Shown: positions 26,094 through 35,537, numbered from the stretch's first letter. The stretch: 64,000 nucleotides of DNA from Siccirubricoccus sp. G192 (GCF_019084075.1 NZ_JAHREN010000001.1:2143501-2207500), one strand, 5' to 3'. Numbers and translations: made by a program. Notes: a model not told the origin generated them from the sequence alone.

Positions 26094-27299
26094 TCAGACC
26101 TGCGCGCCCTCGATGACATTGCCGAAGCGTTCCCAGGTGCTGCCGGTCCAGCGTTGCAACTGCATGTGCCGGATCGGGTGGTAGTTGGTCGGGCTGGTAT
26201 TCACCCGGATGCCGGGCAGCAGGGTCGGGATTTCGAGATTGTTCAGGCTGGTCGCCTGCTTCATCACGTTCTCCCGCGAGAAATCCGTGCCGCATTTCTG
26301 CAGCACATGCAGCATGGTCTTGCTGACGCCGTAGGAGAAGACGGTGTTGCTGTCGGTGATGTCGCCCTCCGGCATCCAGCGCTGCATGAAGGCGCGGAAT
26401 TCCTGCATGCCGGCATCGTCCTGCCAGGCCGGGTCCGATTGGTCCTTGAGATAGGCCGAGGTGATGATGCCGACGCCCTTCTCCGGCCCCGCCGGCTGCA
26501 TGACGGCGGAAACCGAGAGCGAGACATTGGTCAGGTAGTTCAGCGGCTTCCAGCCGAGGTCATAGACCTTGCGGATGGCCTGGGCGGCGAATTTCGGCGT
26601 GGTCGCGGTCAGCATCGCGTCCGAGCCGCTGGCCTGGAGCGAGACGATCTGCGAATCGATGGTGGGGTCGGTGACTTCATGCGAGACGGTCTTCACCATG
26701 CGGTCGAAGCGGTCGCCCAGGATGTCGCGGACGCCCGCCACGTAGTCCTTCCCGAAATCGTCGTTCTGGAACAGGATCGCCAGCCTGGCCTCCGGCTTCT
26801 GCTCCAGCAGGTGCTTGGTGTAGATCTGCGCCTCGGTCCGGTAGCTCGGCTGCCAGCCGATGGTCCAGGGTGCGTCCTGGTAGTTGCCCCATTTGTCGGC
26901 GCCGGTGGCCAGGAACAGGTGCGGCACCTTGCGCTGGTTCACGTAGCGCACGATGGCGGAATTGGTCGGCGTGCCCAGCGTGTTGAACAGGAAGGCGACG
27001 CGGTCCTGCTCGATCAGCCGGCGTGCCTGTTCCACGGTCTTGGGCGGGCTGTAGCCATCGTCATAGCTGATGAAATTGATGCGCCTTCCGCCGACGCCGC
27101 CCCCCTCATTGACCATGCGGAAGAAGGCGGTCTCCAGCTTGGAGATGACGCCATAGGCCGAGGCCGGGCCGCTATATGCGTTGATATTGCCGATCTTGAG
27201 CTCGGTCGCGGTCACGCCGGGCGTGGTCTGCGCCCGCAGGATGCCGGGCGCTGCAAGGGTGGCGGCCGAGGCGGCGAGCAGCGTGCGTCGGTTCAGCAT
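26094..27299 (-). CDS. Liv-type ABC transporter substrate-binding protein (system 1)
   Basis: 401 residues. A twin-arginine-like signal (RRTLLAASAATLAAPGILRAQ) is followed by the periplasmic binding domain: LKIGNINAYSGPASAYG, FISYDDGYSPPKTVEQARRL and AILFQNDDFGKDYVAG. This is the LivK/urea-amide receptor class that recruits the adjacent permease and ATPase genes. It is the last gene of a five-gene set reading leftwards. The ligand may be an amino acid or an aromatic or organic acid. Confidence 0.9.
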   Translation of the reverse strand: MLNRRTLLAASAATLAAPGILRAQTTPGVTATELKIGNINAYSGPASAYGVISKLETAFFRMVNEGGGVGGRRINFISYDDGYSPPKTVEQARRLIEQDRVAFLFNTLGTPTNSAIVRYVNQRKVPHLFLATGADKWGNYQDAPWTIGWQPSYRTEAQIYTKHLLEQKPEARLAILFQNDDFGKDYVAGVRDILGDRFDRMVKTVSHEVTDPTIDSQIVSLQASGSDAMLTATTPKFAAQAIRKVYDLGWKPLNYLTNVSLSVSAVMQPAGPEKGVGIITSAYLKDQSDPAWQDDAGMQEFRAFMQRWMPEGDITDSNTVFSYGVSKTMLHVLQKCGTDFSRENVMKQATSLNNLEIPTLLPGIRVNTSPTNYHPIRHMQLQRWTGSTWERFGNVIEGAQV

Positions 27300-27306
27300 G
27301 GCCTGG

Positions 27307-28341
27307 TCATCTCCCGTCTTGATTGGTGGTTGCGCCGTCCCGCCAGCGCCGCAGCAGCGGCCCGGCGAGGCGGCGCAGGAAGCCCGCGAAGCCGGTCGGC
27401 AGGATGAAGAGGAACAGGATCAGGATGACGCCATAGATCACCCCTGGCGCCGCCTTCGAGATCTCCTCCGCCAGGTTCGGCACGAAGACCACGAAGAGCC
27501 CGCCGAAGACCGCGCCGAGGATGGAGGCGATGCCCCCCACCACCATGCCGACGAAGAGCGTGATGGAGAGCATGACGGAGAAGCTGTCCGGCGAGACGAA
27601 TTCCACCGCGATGGCGCTCAACGCCCCGGCGATGCCGGTGATCATGGCACTCACTGCAAAGGTGCGGGTCTTGAGCCGGGCGATGTCCATGCCCATCGCC
27701 TCCGCCGCGATGGGCTGGTCGCGGATCGCCATCATCGCGCGGCCGATGCGGCTGCGCAGCAGGTTCCAGGACAGCAGGAAGATCGCCACCGCGATCACCG
27801 TGGTAAAGAGGTAGAGCCACTGGTCGGCATTCAGCGGCAGGCCGAAGGGGGCGTCCGGCTTGGCGATGAAGACGCCCTGCACGCCGCCGGTCCATTCCTC
27901 GAAGGCGTGGTATTTCAGGATCTGCGGCACCGCCACCGCCAGCGCGAAGGTGGTGAGCGCCAGATAGAGCCCGCCGAGCCGCAGCGCCGGGAAGCCGATG
28001 GCATAGCCGAGCCCGGCGCAGATCAGCGCGGCGATCGGCAGGGTCGCCCAGTAGGGCATGCCGAAGCTCGCCATCATGATGGCGGTGGCATAGGCGCCCA
28101 CCGCATAGAAGGCGCCATGCCCCAGGGAGATCTGGCCATTGTAGCCGGTGACGATATTGAGGCCGAGGATGGCAACCGCGTAGATCACCGCCAGCGTCAA
28201 TTGGAACAGCCGGTAGCCTTCCACCAGGAAGGTCGGCGCCAGCGCTAGCAGGGCCAGGCCGAGGATCGCCAGCGGCACCAGCGGCCGGCTCTCCGCCCTG
28301 GCCGGGGCCGTCGCCACCGGCACGCTCTCGCTCCCGCTCAT
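27307..28341 (-). CDS. livM: Liv-type ABC transporter permease LivM (system 1)
   Basis: 344 residues and about ten membrane helices. It has the LivM-typical YNGQISLGHGAFYAVGAY segment and the GRAMMAIRDQPIAAEAMG coupling loop that contacts the ATPase. It forms the channel together with LivH. It is 7 bp upstream of the receptor gene and 4 bp from livH, so it is clearly co-transcribed. Confidence 0.92.
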   Translation of the reverse strand: MSGSESVPVATAPARAESRPLVPLAILGLALLALAPTFLVEGYRLFQLTLAVIYAVAILGLNIVTGYNGQISLGHGAFYAVGAYATAIMMASFGMPYWATLPIAALICAGLGYAIGFPALRLGGLYLALTTFALAVAVPQILKYHAFEEWTGGVQGVFIAKPDAPFGLPLNADQWLYLFTTVIAVAIFLLSWNLLRSRIGRAMMAIRDQPIAAEAMGMDIARLKTRTFAVSAMITGIAGALSAIAVEFVSPDSFSVMLSITLFVGMVVGGIASILGAVFGGLFVVFVPNLAEEISKAAPGVIYGVILILFLFILPTGFAGFLRRLAGPLLRRWRDGATTNQDGR

Positions 28342-28345
28342 TCGC

Positions 28346-29218
28346 CTAGACCCGGCTCACGACCACGCGGCCGAACAGGCCGGAGGGCTTGATCAGCAGC
28401 ACGGCGATGATGATGACAAGCGCCAGGGTCAGCTTGAGTTCCGTCCCCACCAGATAGGCGCCGCCCAGGTTCTCGATGACGCCGACCGCGAAGCCGCCCA
28501 GCACCGCGCCGCCCGGATTGTCGATGCCCCCCAGCAGCGCGCCGGCGAAGGCATAGAGCAGGATGCCGAGCATCATGTTGGGCTCCAGGAACACCACCGG
28601 CGCGATCATGATGCCGGCCACCGCGCCGATCGCCGCCGCCAGCCCCCAGCCCAGCGCCAGCATCCAGCCGACGCGGATGCCGACCAGCCGGGCGGAAACC
28701 GGGTTGTAGGCCGCCGCCCGCATCGCCAGGCCGAGGCTGGTGTAGCGGAAGAACAGGAAGACCAGCAGCAGCACCGCGAGCGTCACCGCGGTCGAGCCCA
28801 GCTCATGCCCGGAAACCAGCCCGCCCAGCATCGGCCCGCCCGCCTCGAAGGGGCTCGGGAAGGCCTTCACCGTGTAGTCGAACATCCAGCCGCTGAGATT
28901 GCTGAAGACCAGAAGCAGGCCGATGAAGATGCCGACATGGGTCAGCACCGGCGCATCATGCACGGGCCGCAGCAGCACGCGTTCGATCACCACGCCGAGG
29001 ACGAAGGAGATCACCAGGGTGGCGAGGAAGGCCACCCAATAGGGCAGCCCCGCCTGGATCAGGGTGAGCGCGATATAGGTGGAGAAGGTCGCCATCTCCC
29101 CCTGCGCGAAATTCACGTGGTGCGTCGCCTGGTAGATCATCACCAGGGCGAGCGCGACCGCGGCATAGATGCCCCCGGTGGCGATGCCGGCGACCAGCTG
29201 ATGCGCGAGACCGTCCAT
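28346..29218 (-). CDS. livH: Liv-type ABC transporter permease LivH (system 1)
   Basis: 290 residues and eight helices. The N-terminal GIATGGIYAAVALALVMIYQ, the HVNFAQGEMATFSTYIA segment and the coupling loop LGLAMRAAAYNPVSARLVGI are family hallmarks. It is the second membrane half of the importer, and it sits 7 bp after the livF stop. Confidence 0.92.
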   Translation of the reverse strand: MDGLAHQLVAGIATGGIYAAVALALVMIYQATHHVNFAQGEMATFSTYIALTLIQAGLPYWVAFLATLVISFVLGVVIERVLLRPVHDAPVLTHVGIFIGLLLVFSNLSGWMFDYTVKAFPSPFEAGGPMLGGLVSGHELGSTAVTLAVLLLVFLFFRYTSLGLAMRAAAYNPVSARLVGIRVGWMLALGWGLAAAIGAVAGIMIAPVVFLEPNMMLGILLYAFAGALLGGIDNPGGAVLGGFAVGVIENLGGAYLVGTELKLTLALVIIIAVLLIKPSGLFGRVVVSRV

Positions 29219-29225
29219 GCTTCCC

Positions 29226-29951
29226 TCAGTAGCCGAGATAGGAGCGGCGGATCGCCTCGTCCTGGCGGATCTCCGCCGCGGGGCCGGAGATGACGATGCG
29301 CCCGGTTTCCAGCAGATAGGCGCGGTCGGCGATGTCGAGCGCCAGGTTGGCGTTCTGCTCCACCAGCAGGATGCTCACCCCCTGGTCGCCGCGAATGCGC
29401 TGCATGATCGCGAAGATCTCCTGCACGATCAGCGGCGCCAGGCCGAAGGAGGGCTCGTCCATCAGCAGCAGCCGTGGCCGCAGCAGCAGGGCGCGGGCGA
29501 TGGCCAACATCTGCTGCTCGCCGCCCGAAAGCGTGCCGGCCTGCTGCCGGAAGCGCTGCCTGAGCCGCGGGAAATAGCCGAAGACCCGCTCGAAATCCGC
29601 GGCCACCTCGGGGTCGCGGCGGGTATAGGCGCCGAGGCGGAAATTCTCCTCGACGGTCAGCTCCATGAAGGTGCCGCGGCCATCCGGCACATGCGCGATG
29701 CCACGCCGGGCGATGTCCTCGGTGGCGAGCCCGCCGATGCGCTGGCCGGCGAAATCGATCTCGCCCCCCGTCCGCACCATGCCGCAGATGGCGCGGAGCG
29801 TGGTGGTCTTGCCCGCGCCATTGGCGCCGAGCAGGGCGGTGACGCCGCCCTGGTCCACGACGAAATCCAGCCCGTGCAGCACCGCGGTCTGGCCATAGCC
29901 GGCGGTCAGCCCCCGGACATCGAGGATGGGGGCCTCAGGCGGCGCGGTCAT
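29226..29951 (-). CDS. livF: Liv-type ABC transporter ATPase LivF (system 1)
   Basis: 241 residues. Walker A is GANGAGKTT, the ABC signature is LSGGEQQMLAIARAL, Walker B is LLLMDEPSFGLAP and the switch His lies in ILLVEQNANLAL. This is the short-form LivF ATPase that powers import. It overlaps livG by 17 bp. Confidence 0.93.
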   Translation of the reverse strand: MTAPPEAPILDVRGLTAGYGQTAVLHGLDFVVDQGGVTALLGANGAGKTTTLRAICGMVRTGGEIDFAGQRIGGLATEDIARRGIAHVPDGRGTFMELTVEENFRLGAYTRRDPEVAADFERVFGYFPRLRQRFRQQAGTLSGGEQQMLAIARALLLRPRLLLMDEPSFGLAPLIVQEIFAIMQRIRGDQGVSILLVEQNANLALDIADRAYLLETGRIVISGPAAEIRQDEAIRRSYLGY

Positions 29952-30759
29952 GCGGGGCCTCTCCCAGATAGGCCCGGATCACCTCGGGTTCGCTGCGGAC
30001 CTCGTCCGGCGTGCCGTCGGCGATCTTCTTGCCGAAATCCAGCGCCACCACCTTGTCGGAGACGCGCATCACCAGGTTCATGTGGTGCTCGACCAGCAGG
30101 ATGCTGAGCGAGAATTGCCGGCGGATGTCCTGCAGCAGCGCGGCCAGCCCATCCACCTCCCCATGATTGAGCCCGCCGGCGGGTTCGTCCAGCAGCAGCA
30201 GCTTCGGGCCGCTGATGAGGGCGCGGGCCAGTTCCACGCGCTTCTGGGTGCCGAAGGGCAGGGAGGCCACCGGCACCTCCGCCACCGCCTCCAGGTCCAG
30301 CAGGCCGAGCAGGTGGTGCAGCCGCGCTTCCGCCTCGGCCGCTTCCCGCCGGGCGCGCGGCAGGCGCAGCGCGCTGGCCATGAAGCCGGCATGGCCCAGG
30401 CAATGCGCCCCGGCCAGCACGTTGTCGCGCACCGAGAGGCTGCGGAACAGCGCCAGGTTCTGGAAGGTGCGGCCGATGCCGAAGCCCATCATCCGATGGC
30501 GCGGCGCGCCGGTGATGGTCTCCCCCTCGAAGCGGATCTCGCCCTCGGTGGGGCGGTAGATGCCGCTGATGCAGTTGAAGAGCGTGGTCTTGCCGGCGCC
30601 GTTCGGGCCGATCAGCCCGCAGATCTGGTGCTGGTCCACGGCGAAGGACACGCCGGCCACCGCGGTGACGCCGCCGAAGCGGACCACGATGTCGCTGACC
30701 TCGAGAAGTGCCGCCACCGCTGCCGCTACCGGGCCGCCTGCCGCAGCATCATGCGCCAT
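29935..30759 (-). CDS. livG: Liv-type ABC transporter ATPase LivG (system 1)
   Basis: 274 residues. Walker A is GPNGAGKTT, with FNCISG typical of LivG. The signature region is the degenerate LPFGTQKRVELARAL (no LSGGQ), Walker B is LLLLDEPAGGLNHGE and the switch is LVEHHMNLVM. The degenerate signature is normal for LivG. It is the first gene of the operon; the promoter must lie in 30760-30984, where an inverted repeat GTCCGC-N7-GCGGAC is visible at 30826-30844. Confidence 0.92.
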   Translation of the reverse strand: MAHDAAAGGPVAAAVAALLEVSDIVVRFGGVTAVAGVSFAVDQHQICGLIGPNGAGKTTLFNCISGIYRPTEGEIRFEGETITGAPRHRMMGFGIGRTFQNLALFRSLSVRDNVLAGAHCLGHAGFMASALRLPRARREAAEAEARLHHLLGLLDLEAVAEVPVASLPFGTQKRVELARALISGPKLLLLDEPAGGLNHGEVDGLAALLQDIRRQFSLSILLVEHHMNLVMRVSDKVVALDFGKKIADGTPDEVRSEPEVIRAYLGEAPHDRAA

Positions 30760-30984
30760 GCCTTTGCGACACAGGTGCGGAACGACGCCGAGGCACCCTG
30801 GCGACCATGCAACCTCCCTGGACCGGTCCGCTTCGGATGCGGACGCAAGCTTCGTTGTATCGGCCTGTTCGCGCCCATATCACCGGCGCTACCGCATCTC
30901 GGCAAGTCAAATCAGGGGGGGTCACGGCCTATTTCCGAACCGCATCGGCAAGGGCTGGTCCAGTCCCCGCCGCGATCCCTGTCG

Positions 30985-31617
30985 CTACGCGTCCTGCTTC
31001 GCCTGCGCGGCGGCGGCAACCTGGTGGAAGGCCGCGATCGCCGCGAAGGTCTGTTCCGCGATGTCGGAGGGCGGGTCCGTCAGGCGCGCGACGATGAGGT
31101 AGAGGCGGTCGCGCCCCGCATCGCCGCGCGATGGATCTTGGAACAGGGTGGCGCTGGGCGGTGCGCCATGTTCCGTGAGATCGGCTGCCGTGAGGGCCCG
31201 CCTGCCGATGCGCTTGCTGTCATACCATTGCCGCAGGACGAAGGTGTCCCCCTCGACGGAACGGCCGAAGGCGCCCTGGTTGTTGCGGTCGAGCGGTGTG
31301 AAGGATTTCGACCGGTAGTCGAGCTTTACATGGAAATCGAGCGAAGCAGTCATGCCCTTCGGCCGCAGCGTGGCACGCCACGCGCTGATGGCCTGCTCGG
31401 CATCACCGCTGGCGAGCGGTGCCGGTTCGCTGTCGGGCTGGTCAGGGCCGTCTTTGTCCAGCACCGCCTGCGGCAGGAACCTGTTGCTGCCGCCCTTGAA
31501 GCGCGAGTCGGCGAGCAGGGCCCCGCGCCACAGCGCGAAGAGCCGCTGCACCTCCTGCGCATTCTCGATCGCGCGCAGGTCCAGCAGTTCGGGTTCCGCC
31601 GGCGTGGTGCCGGTCAC
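30985..31617 (-). CDS. Hypothetical protein, translationally coupled to a CoA transferase
   Basis: 210 residues starting at GTG 31617, whose bases overlap the stop of the upstream CoA transferase (GTGA). No signal peptide or membrane segment is seen. Noticeable segments are FALWRGALLADSRFKGG, FHVKLDYRSKSFTPLDRNN and DRLYLIVARLTDPP; the C-terminus is Ala/Gln-rich. No family is recognised. The tight overlap argues that it is real and works with the CoA transferase. Confidence 0.6.
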   Translation of the reverse strand: MTGTTPAEPELLDLRAIENAQEVQRLFALWRGALLADSRFKGGSNRFLPQAVLDKDGPDQPDSEPAPLASGDAEQAISAWRATLRPKGMTASLDFHVKLDYRSKSFTPLDRNNQGAFGRSVEGDTFVLRQWYDSKRIGRRALTAADLTEHGAPPSATLFQDPSRGDAGRDRLYLIVARLTDPPSDIAEQTFAAIAAFHQVAAAAQAKQDA

Positions 31618-32846
31618 TTCCGCCGCGCCTCCACCAGCACCCCGCTGGCCCGGAGCGCCTTGATCTCCTCCGCCGAGAAGCCCCCCTCCGCCAGCACCGC
31701 CTCGCCATGCTCGTTGAAGCGCGGCGGCGCCGCCCGCGTGCCGCCCGGGGTGCGGGAGAGCTTGATCGGCGTGCCAAGGCCGCGGAACTCGCCGAGCTCG
31801 GTCACCATCTCGCGGTGCGCGGTATGCGGGGCCGCCATCGCCTCGTCCACATGCATGACCGGGCCGGCGGGCAGGCCGGCGGCGAGCATGCGCTGGCAAA
31901 GCTCGTGCCCGTCCTCTCCGGCGAAGCGCTCGTCCAGGATGGCGGCCAGCGCGTCCCGGTTCACCACGCGGGCGCCATTGGTGGCGAAGCGCGCATCCTT
32001 CGCCAATCTGGGGAAGCCGAGGAAGTCGCAGAATTTGCGGAAGGCCGGGTCGTTGCCGGCGGCGACGAAGATCTCGCAGGTGGCGGTCCGGGATTTGGAA
32101 TAGGGCGCCAGGTTCGGATGCGGGTTGCCGGTCGGCTTCGGCCGGATGCCGCTGAGGAAGTAGTTGGCGGCATGGGGATGCAGCAGCGCCATGCCGCAAT
32201 CATGCAGGGTCATGTCGCAATACTGGCCCTTGCCGCTCCGCTCCCGCTCCTGGAGCGCCATCAGGATGGCGATGGTGCTGAACAGCCCGGTGGCGATATC
32301 GACGATCGGGTTGCCGAGCCGGGTCGGGCCGCTGTCCAGGGTGCCGTTGATCGACATCAGCCCGACCATCGCCTGCAGGACGGCATCATAGCCGGGGAAG
32401 CCGCCCAGCGGCCCATCGCCGCCGAAGCCGGAGACGCGGCAATGCACCAGGCGGGGGAAGCGTTCCGCCAGCACCGCCTCATAGCCGAGGCCCCAGCGCT
32501 CCATGCTGCCCGGCTTGAAATTCTCGACCAGCACGTCGGCGCCTTCCAGCAGCCGCAGCAGCACCTGCCGGCCTTCCGGCTTCGACAGGTCGAGGCCCAT
32601 CGAGCGCTTGTTGCGGTTGATGCCGATGAAGTAGCTGGCATCGCCCGCCTCGTTGAAGGGCGGGCCCCAGTCGCGCACCTCGTCGCCCTGGGGCGGTTCC
32701 AGCTTGATGACCTCGGCGCCATGGTCGGCGAGGACCATGGTGCAATAGGGACCGCCCAGCACGCGCGTCAGGTCGATCACGCGCAGGCCGGCGAGCGCGC
32801 CGGCGGATTTCGCCAGGCCCTTGCCCTCGGGCAATGCGTCAGTCAT
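31614..32846 (-). CDS. CaiB/BaiF (class III) CoA transferase
   Basis: 410 residues. The family opening is LRVIDLTRVLGGPYCTMVLADHGAEVIKLE, followed by NRNKRSMGLDLSKPEGR, VLVENFKPG and NPIVDIATG, where the Asp is the catalytic carboxylate. It moves CoA between organic acids. The downstream coupled gene is unknown. It is divergent from the flavin monooxygenase gene across a 300-bp region. Confidence 0.9.
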   Translation of the reverse strand: MTDALPEGKGLAKSAGALAGLRVIDLTRVLGGPYCTMVLADHGAEVIKLEPPQGDEVRDWGPPFNEAGDASYFIGINRNKRSMGLDLSKPEGRQVLLRLLEGADVLVENFKPGSMERWGLGYEAVLAERFPRLVHCRVSGFGGDGPLGGFPGYDAVLQAMVGLMSINGTLDSGPTRLGNPIVDIATGLFSTIAILMALQERERSGKGQYCDMTLHDCGMALLHPHAANYFLSGIRPKPTGNPHPNLAPYSKSRTATCEIFVAAGNDPAFRKFCDFLGFPRLAKDARFATNGARVVNRDALAAILDERFAGEDGHELCQRMLAAGLPAGPVMHVDEAMAAPHTAHREMVTELGEFRGLGTPIKLSRTPGGTRAAPPRFNEHGEAVLAEGGFSAEEIKALRASGVLVEARRK

Positions 32847-32900
32847 GCGGCAGGTTTCCTCTCAAAGACACGGGCGCAGAATTCGGGGCAGGCTTCCAGC

Positions 32901-32923
32901 ATCTCATCTCATCTCATCTCATC
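32901..32923. repeat. ATCTC pentanucleotide tandem repeat
   Basis: Four perfect ATCTC units plus a partial ATC lie in the 300-bp divergent intergenic region (32847-33146) between the CoA transferase and the flavin monooxygenase. No gene is recognised in that region. Repeat-length changes could shift promoter spacing; that is inference. Confidence 0.75.
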
Positions 32924-33146
32924 GCAGACCGGGCCGCGCAGCAGTGCTGGCTTCTGCGGGCACCGAAGCGGCCATCGCCTCCAGGCTGGTCGGGGTCATC
33001 GGGGCAATCCTCTCGTCCGCAACCTAGAGCAGACCGGGCGCGCGCGCGAAAGGGGGGTGGGTTTGGAGGCTTCCCGCTCCGCCCCGCCGTGGTAGCGTTC
33101 CGGCAACAAGAACGGCGCCGCGGCGCCAGGCTCAAGGGGAGGGCGC

Positions 33147-34361
33147 ATGGCCGATGCAGGGCCCGGTCCGCGCGGGTGCGCGGCCATGGCGGGGGCGGAG
33201 GCCGGGCCGGTAGCCGCGGCGCGCCGCCTGATCCCATTGCTGGAGGCGGAAGGGCCGAAGATCGAGCGGCTGCGGGAGCTCACGCCGGCAGTGCTGGAGG
33301 CGCTTTATGCCGCCGACTTCTTCCGCCTGCTGACCCCGCGGGAGATCGGCGGCGCGGCCCTGCCGCTGCCCGATTTCGCCCTTGTGACCGAGGCGCTGGC
33401 GGAGGGCGATGCCAGCGCTGCCTGGATCATCTGCCAATCCAATGTCTCCGCCATGTCCTCCGCCACGGCCCTGGCGCCGGAGGTGGCCCGGGGCTTCTTC
33501 GGCGACCGGCGGAGCGGCCTGGCCTGGGGCGCGCGCAACGGCACCGCCCGGGCCGTGGCGGTGGCGGGCGGCTACCGCGTCACCGGCGCCTGGGATTTCG
33601 GCAGCGGCAGCCGGCATACGCCCCTGCTCGGCGCGCATGTGGCGGTCTTCCTGCCGGATGGCACGCCGCGCCTCCGGCCCGATGGCAGCAGGGACGACCG
33701 CACCGTGCTGTTCCCGCACAGCGCCGCGCGGATCATCGACGACTGGCAGTCTATCGGCCTCCGCGGCACCGGCAGCGACAGCTACGGCGTCGAGGACCTG
33801 TTCATCCCAGAGGCCCATGCCTGCATGCGCGATCGGCCGGAGGCGCGGCGGCAGCATGGCACGCTCAGCCTCTTCGCCTCGAATCTCTGCTATGCCAGCG
33901 GCTTCTGCGGCGTCTCGCTCGGCGTCGCGCGCGGGCTGCTCGACCGCCTCATGGCGCTGGCGCGCGGCAAGACGGCGCGGGCCGGGACGCAGGCCATGTG
34001 CGACGACCATGCTGTGCAATTGCAGGTGGCGGGGCTGGAGGCGCGCTGGCGTGCCGCGCGCCACTACCTACACGGCACGCTCCGCGAAACCTGGGCGGCG
34101 GCGGAGGCGACGGGGGCGCTGACGCTCGACCAGCGCATGGCGCTGCGCCTGGCCACGACCCATGCGATCGGCGAGGCCACCGAGGTCTCGGTGGCCTGCT
34201 ACCGCGCCGCCGGCACCACCGCCGTGCTGGCCGGCAACCCCTTCGAGCGGCGCTTCCGCGACGCGATGAGCGTCTCGCAGCACCTCCAGGGCACGCCCTG
34301 GCACATGGAGATGGTTGGGCGCCACCTGCTGGGCGTGCCGAATGCGGTGCAATTCGTATGA
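33147..34361 (+). CDS. Acyl-CoA dehydrogenase-fold flavin monooxygenase (HsaA/HpaB-like group D)
   Basis: 404 residues. The layout is that of acyl-CoA dehydrogenase-like oxygenases: FFRLLTPREIGGAALP, AEGDASAAWIICQSN, GYRVTGAWDFGSGSRH, DDWQSIGLRGTGSDSY and GTPWHMEMVGRHLLG at the end. It lacks the catalytic Glu region of true acyl-CoA dehydrogenases. Such enzymes hydroxylate aromatics or sulfur compounds with reduced flavin supplied by a separate reductase; one is encoded about 3 kb downstream. CAAGGGGAGGGC precedes the ATG. Confidence 0.8.
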   Translation: MADAGPGPRGCAAMAGAEAGPVAAARRLIPLLEAEGPKIERLRELTPAVLEALYAADFFRLLTPREIGGAALPLPDFALVTEALAEGDASAAWIICQSNVSAMSSATALAPEVARGFFGDRRSGLAWGARNGTARAVAVAGGYRVTGAWDFGSGSRHTPLLGAHVAVFLPDGTPRLRPDGSRDDRTVLFPHSAARIIDDWQSIGLRGTGSDSYGVEDLFIPEAHACMRDRPEARRQHGTLSLFASNLCYASGFCGVSLGVARGLLDRLMALARGKTARAGTQAMCDDHAVQLQVAGLEARWRAARHYLHGTLRETWAAAEATGALTLDQRMALRLATTHAIGEATEVSVACYRAAGTTAVLAGNPFERRFRDAMSVSQHLQGTPWHMEMVGRHLLGVPNAVQFV

Positions 34362-34369
34362 ACCAGGGC

Positions 34370-34482
34370 GGATCGGGAATGCGCAGGTCCGCCACGTCGG
34401 CCTGGAGGCGCCCATAGCGGAACTCACCGCAATGCGGGAGACCTGTCTGAAGCTCTGGCGGGAGCGGCCCTGGATCGAGTAG
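34370..34482 (+). pseudogene. Possible C-terminal gene remnant
   Basis: A frame open to TAG at 34480-34482 reads RIGNAQVRHVGLEAPIAE, later LTAMRETCLKLWRERPWIE. It looks like the tail of a real protein, but no start or body is present: upstream it runs into the monooxygenase gene in another frame. The family is not recognised. It may be a decayed fragment. Confidence 0.3.
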
Positions 34483-34506
34483 CCGCCCCCGCATTGTGGA
34501 TGGGCC

Positions 34507-35220
34507 TCAGCCCAGCACCCGGGTCAGCAATTCGGCCGAGCGGCCATCGGCGATGGTCGCCGCCCGCGCATCATAGGAATGGCCGCCGCGGCGGGAGAAG
34601 GCGTGGTCGGCCCAGGGGTAGACATGGCATTCCACCTGCTTGTTGCCGCGCAGCCCCTCCTGGATCTTCGCCTGCGCCTCGGGCGGCACGAATTTGTCGC
34701 GGCCGGCGATGTGCAGGAGCAGCGGCGCCCGGATCTTGCCGGCCTCGCCCAGCAGCCCGTCCAGCCCGACGCCGTAATAGCTGATGTTGCAATCGGCATC
34801 GGAACGCGTGGCCATCATATAGGCGAGCCGCCCGCCGAGGCAGAAGCCCATGGTGCCGACCTTGCCATTGGCGCCCTGCATCCTGCAGGCATGGGCGACG
34901 CTGGCCTTCAGGTCCTCGACTGCCTTGTCCTGGTTCATGCCGTTCATCAGCGCGAAGGCCCGGTCCCATTGCGCCTGGCCGGCATCGGGGTCGAGCTGCA
35001 CGCCCGGCTCCTGCCGCCAGAAGAGGTCGGGGCTGACGGCGATGAAGCCCATCTCGGCCACCCAGTCGGACAGTGCCCGCATGGCGCTATTCACGCCGAA
35101 GATCTCCTGGATCATCACCACCGCACCGGCGGGGGCGGTGTCGGGCATGGTCTTCGGCATCGCCACATAGGCCATGAACTCGCCGCTGCCATCGGATGCG
35201 GCGATCTTGATCTCGGGCAT
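34507..35220 (-). CDS. Dienelactone hydrolase family protein
   Basis: 237 residues. The catalytic triad is Cys in GFCLGG, Asp in AGRDKFV and His in WADHAF. It also has the conserved MIQEIFGVN near the N-terminus. Family members open dienelactones of chlorocatechol pathways or related cyclic esters. AAGGAGGGGAC precedes ATG 35220. The Gly-His-Ser-Tyr segment near the C-terminus is typical. Confidence 0.92.
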   Translation of the reverse strand: MPEIKIAASDGSGEFMAYVAMPKTMPDTAPAGAVVMIQEIFGVNSAMRALSDWVAEMGFIAVSPDLFWRQEPGVQLDPDAGQAQWDRAFALMNGMNQDKAVEDLKASVAHACRMQGANGKVGTMGFCLGGRLAYMMATRSDADCNISYYGVGLDGLLGEAGKIRAPLLLHIAGRDKFVPPEAQAKIQEGLRGNKQVECHVYPWADHAFSRRGGHSYDARAATIADGRSAELLTRVLG

Positions 35221-35537
35221 CGTCCCCTCCTTCTGTTGGGCTTCCCAGGGGGCATCTAACCGCAGATGGGTGTGCTTGGCATGTCCCTGGCCCCGGCCGT
35301 GACATCCGCTGCCGCACCGCCCAGATCCCGCCCCGCCGGGCTCGCGCGGCGGGCCGACCTGGCCGGTGGCCTCGGGAGCGGGTCGCCGCCGGTTCAGGAT
35401 ATCGCGATCGGTACCGGGATCGATGCTGCGCGCAGCCGGGTGGCGGCGCCCGCGTCACGCCCTGCCCTTGGTGCATCACCCGGCCGGAACCGCCAGCGCC
35501 TCGGGCGTTCTGGCCCGGCAGGGGAGATTCAGCCGGC
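35221..35537. other. Divergent intergenic region
   Basis: 317 bases between the dienelactone hydrolase and MFS starts. It must hold both promoters. Short palindromes (ATCGCGAT, GGTACC) cluster at about 35399-35425. No gene or clear sigma-factor site is recognised. Confidence 0.4.

Noticed and set aside
29926..32103. 725-codon plus-strand open frame across livG and the CoA transferase
   Set aside because: No family resemblance. The opposite strand holds intact livG, a CaiB transferase and a coupled gene.
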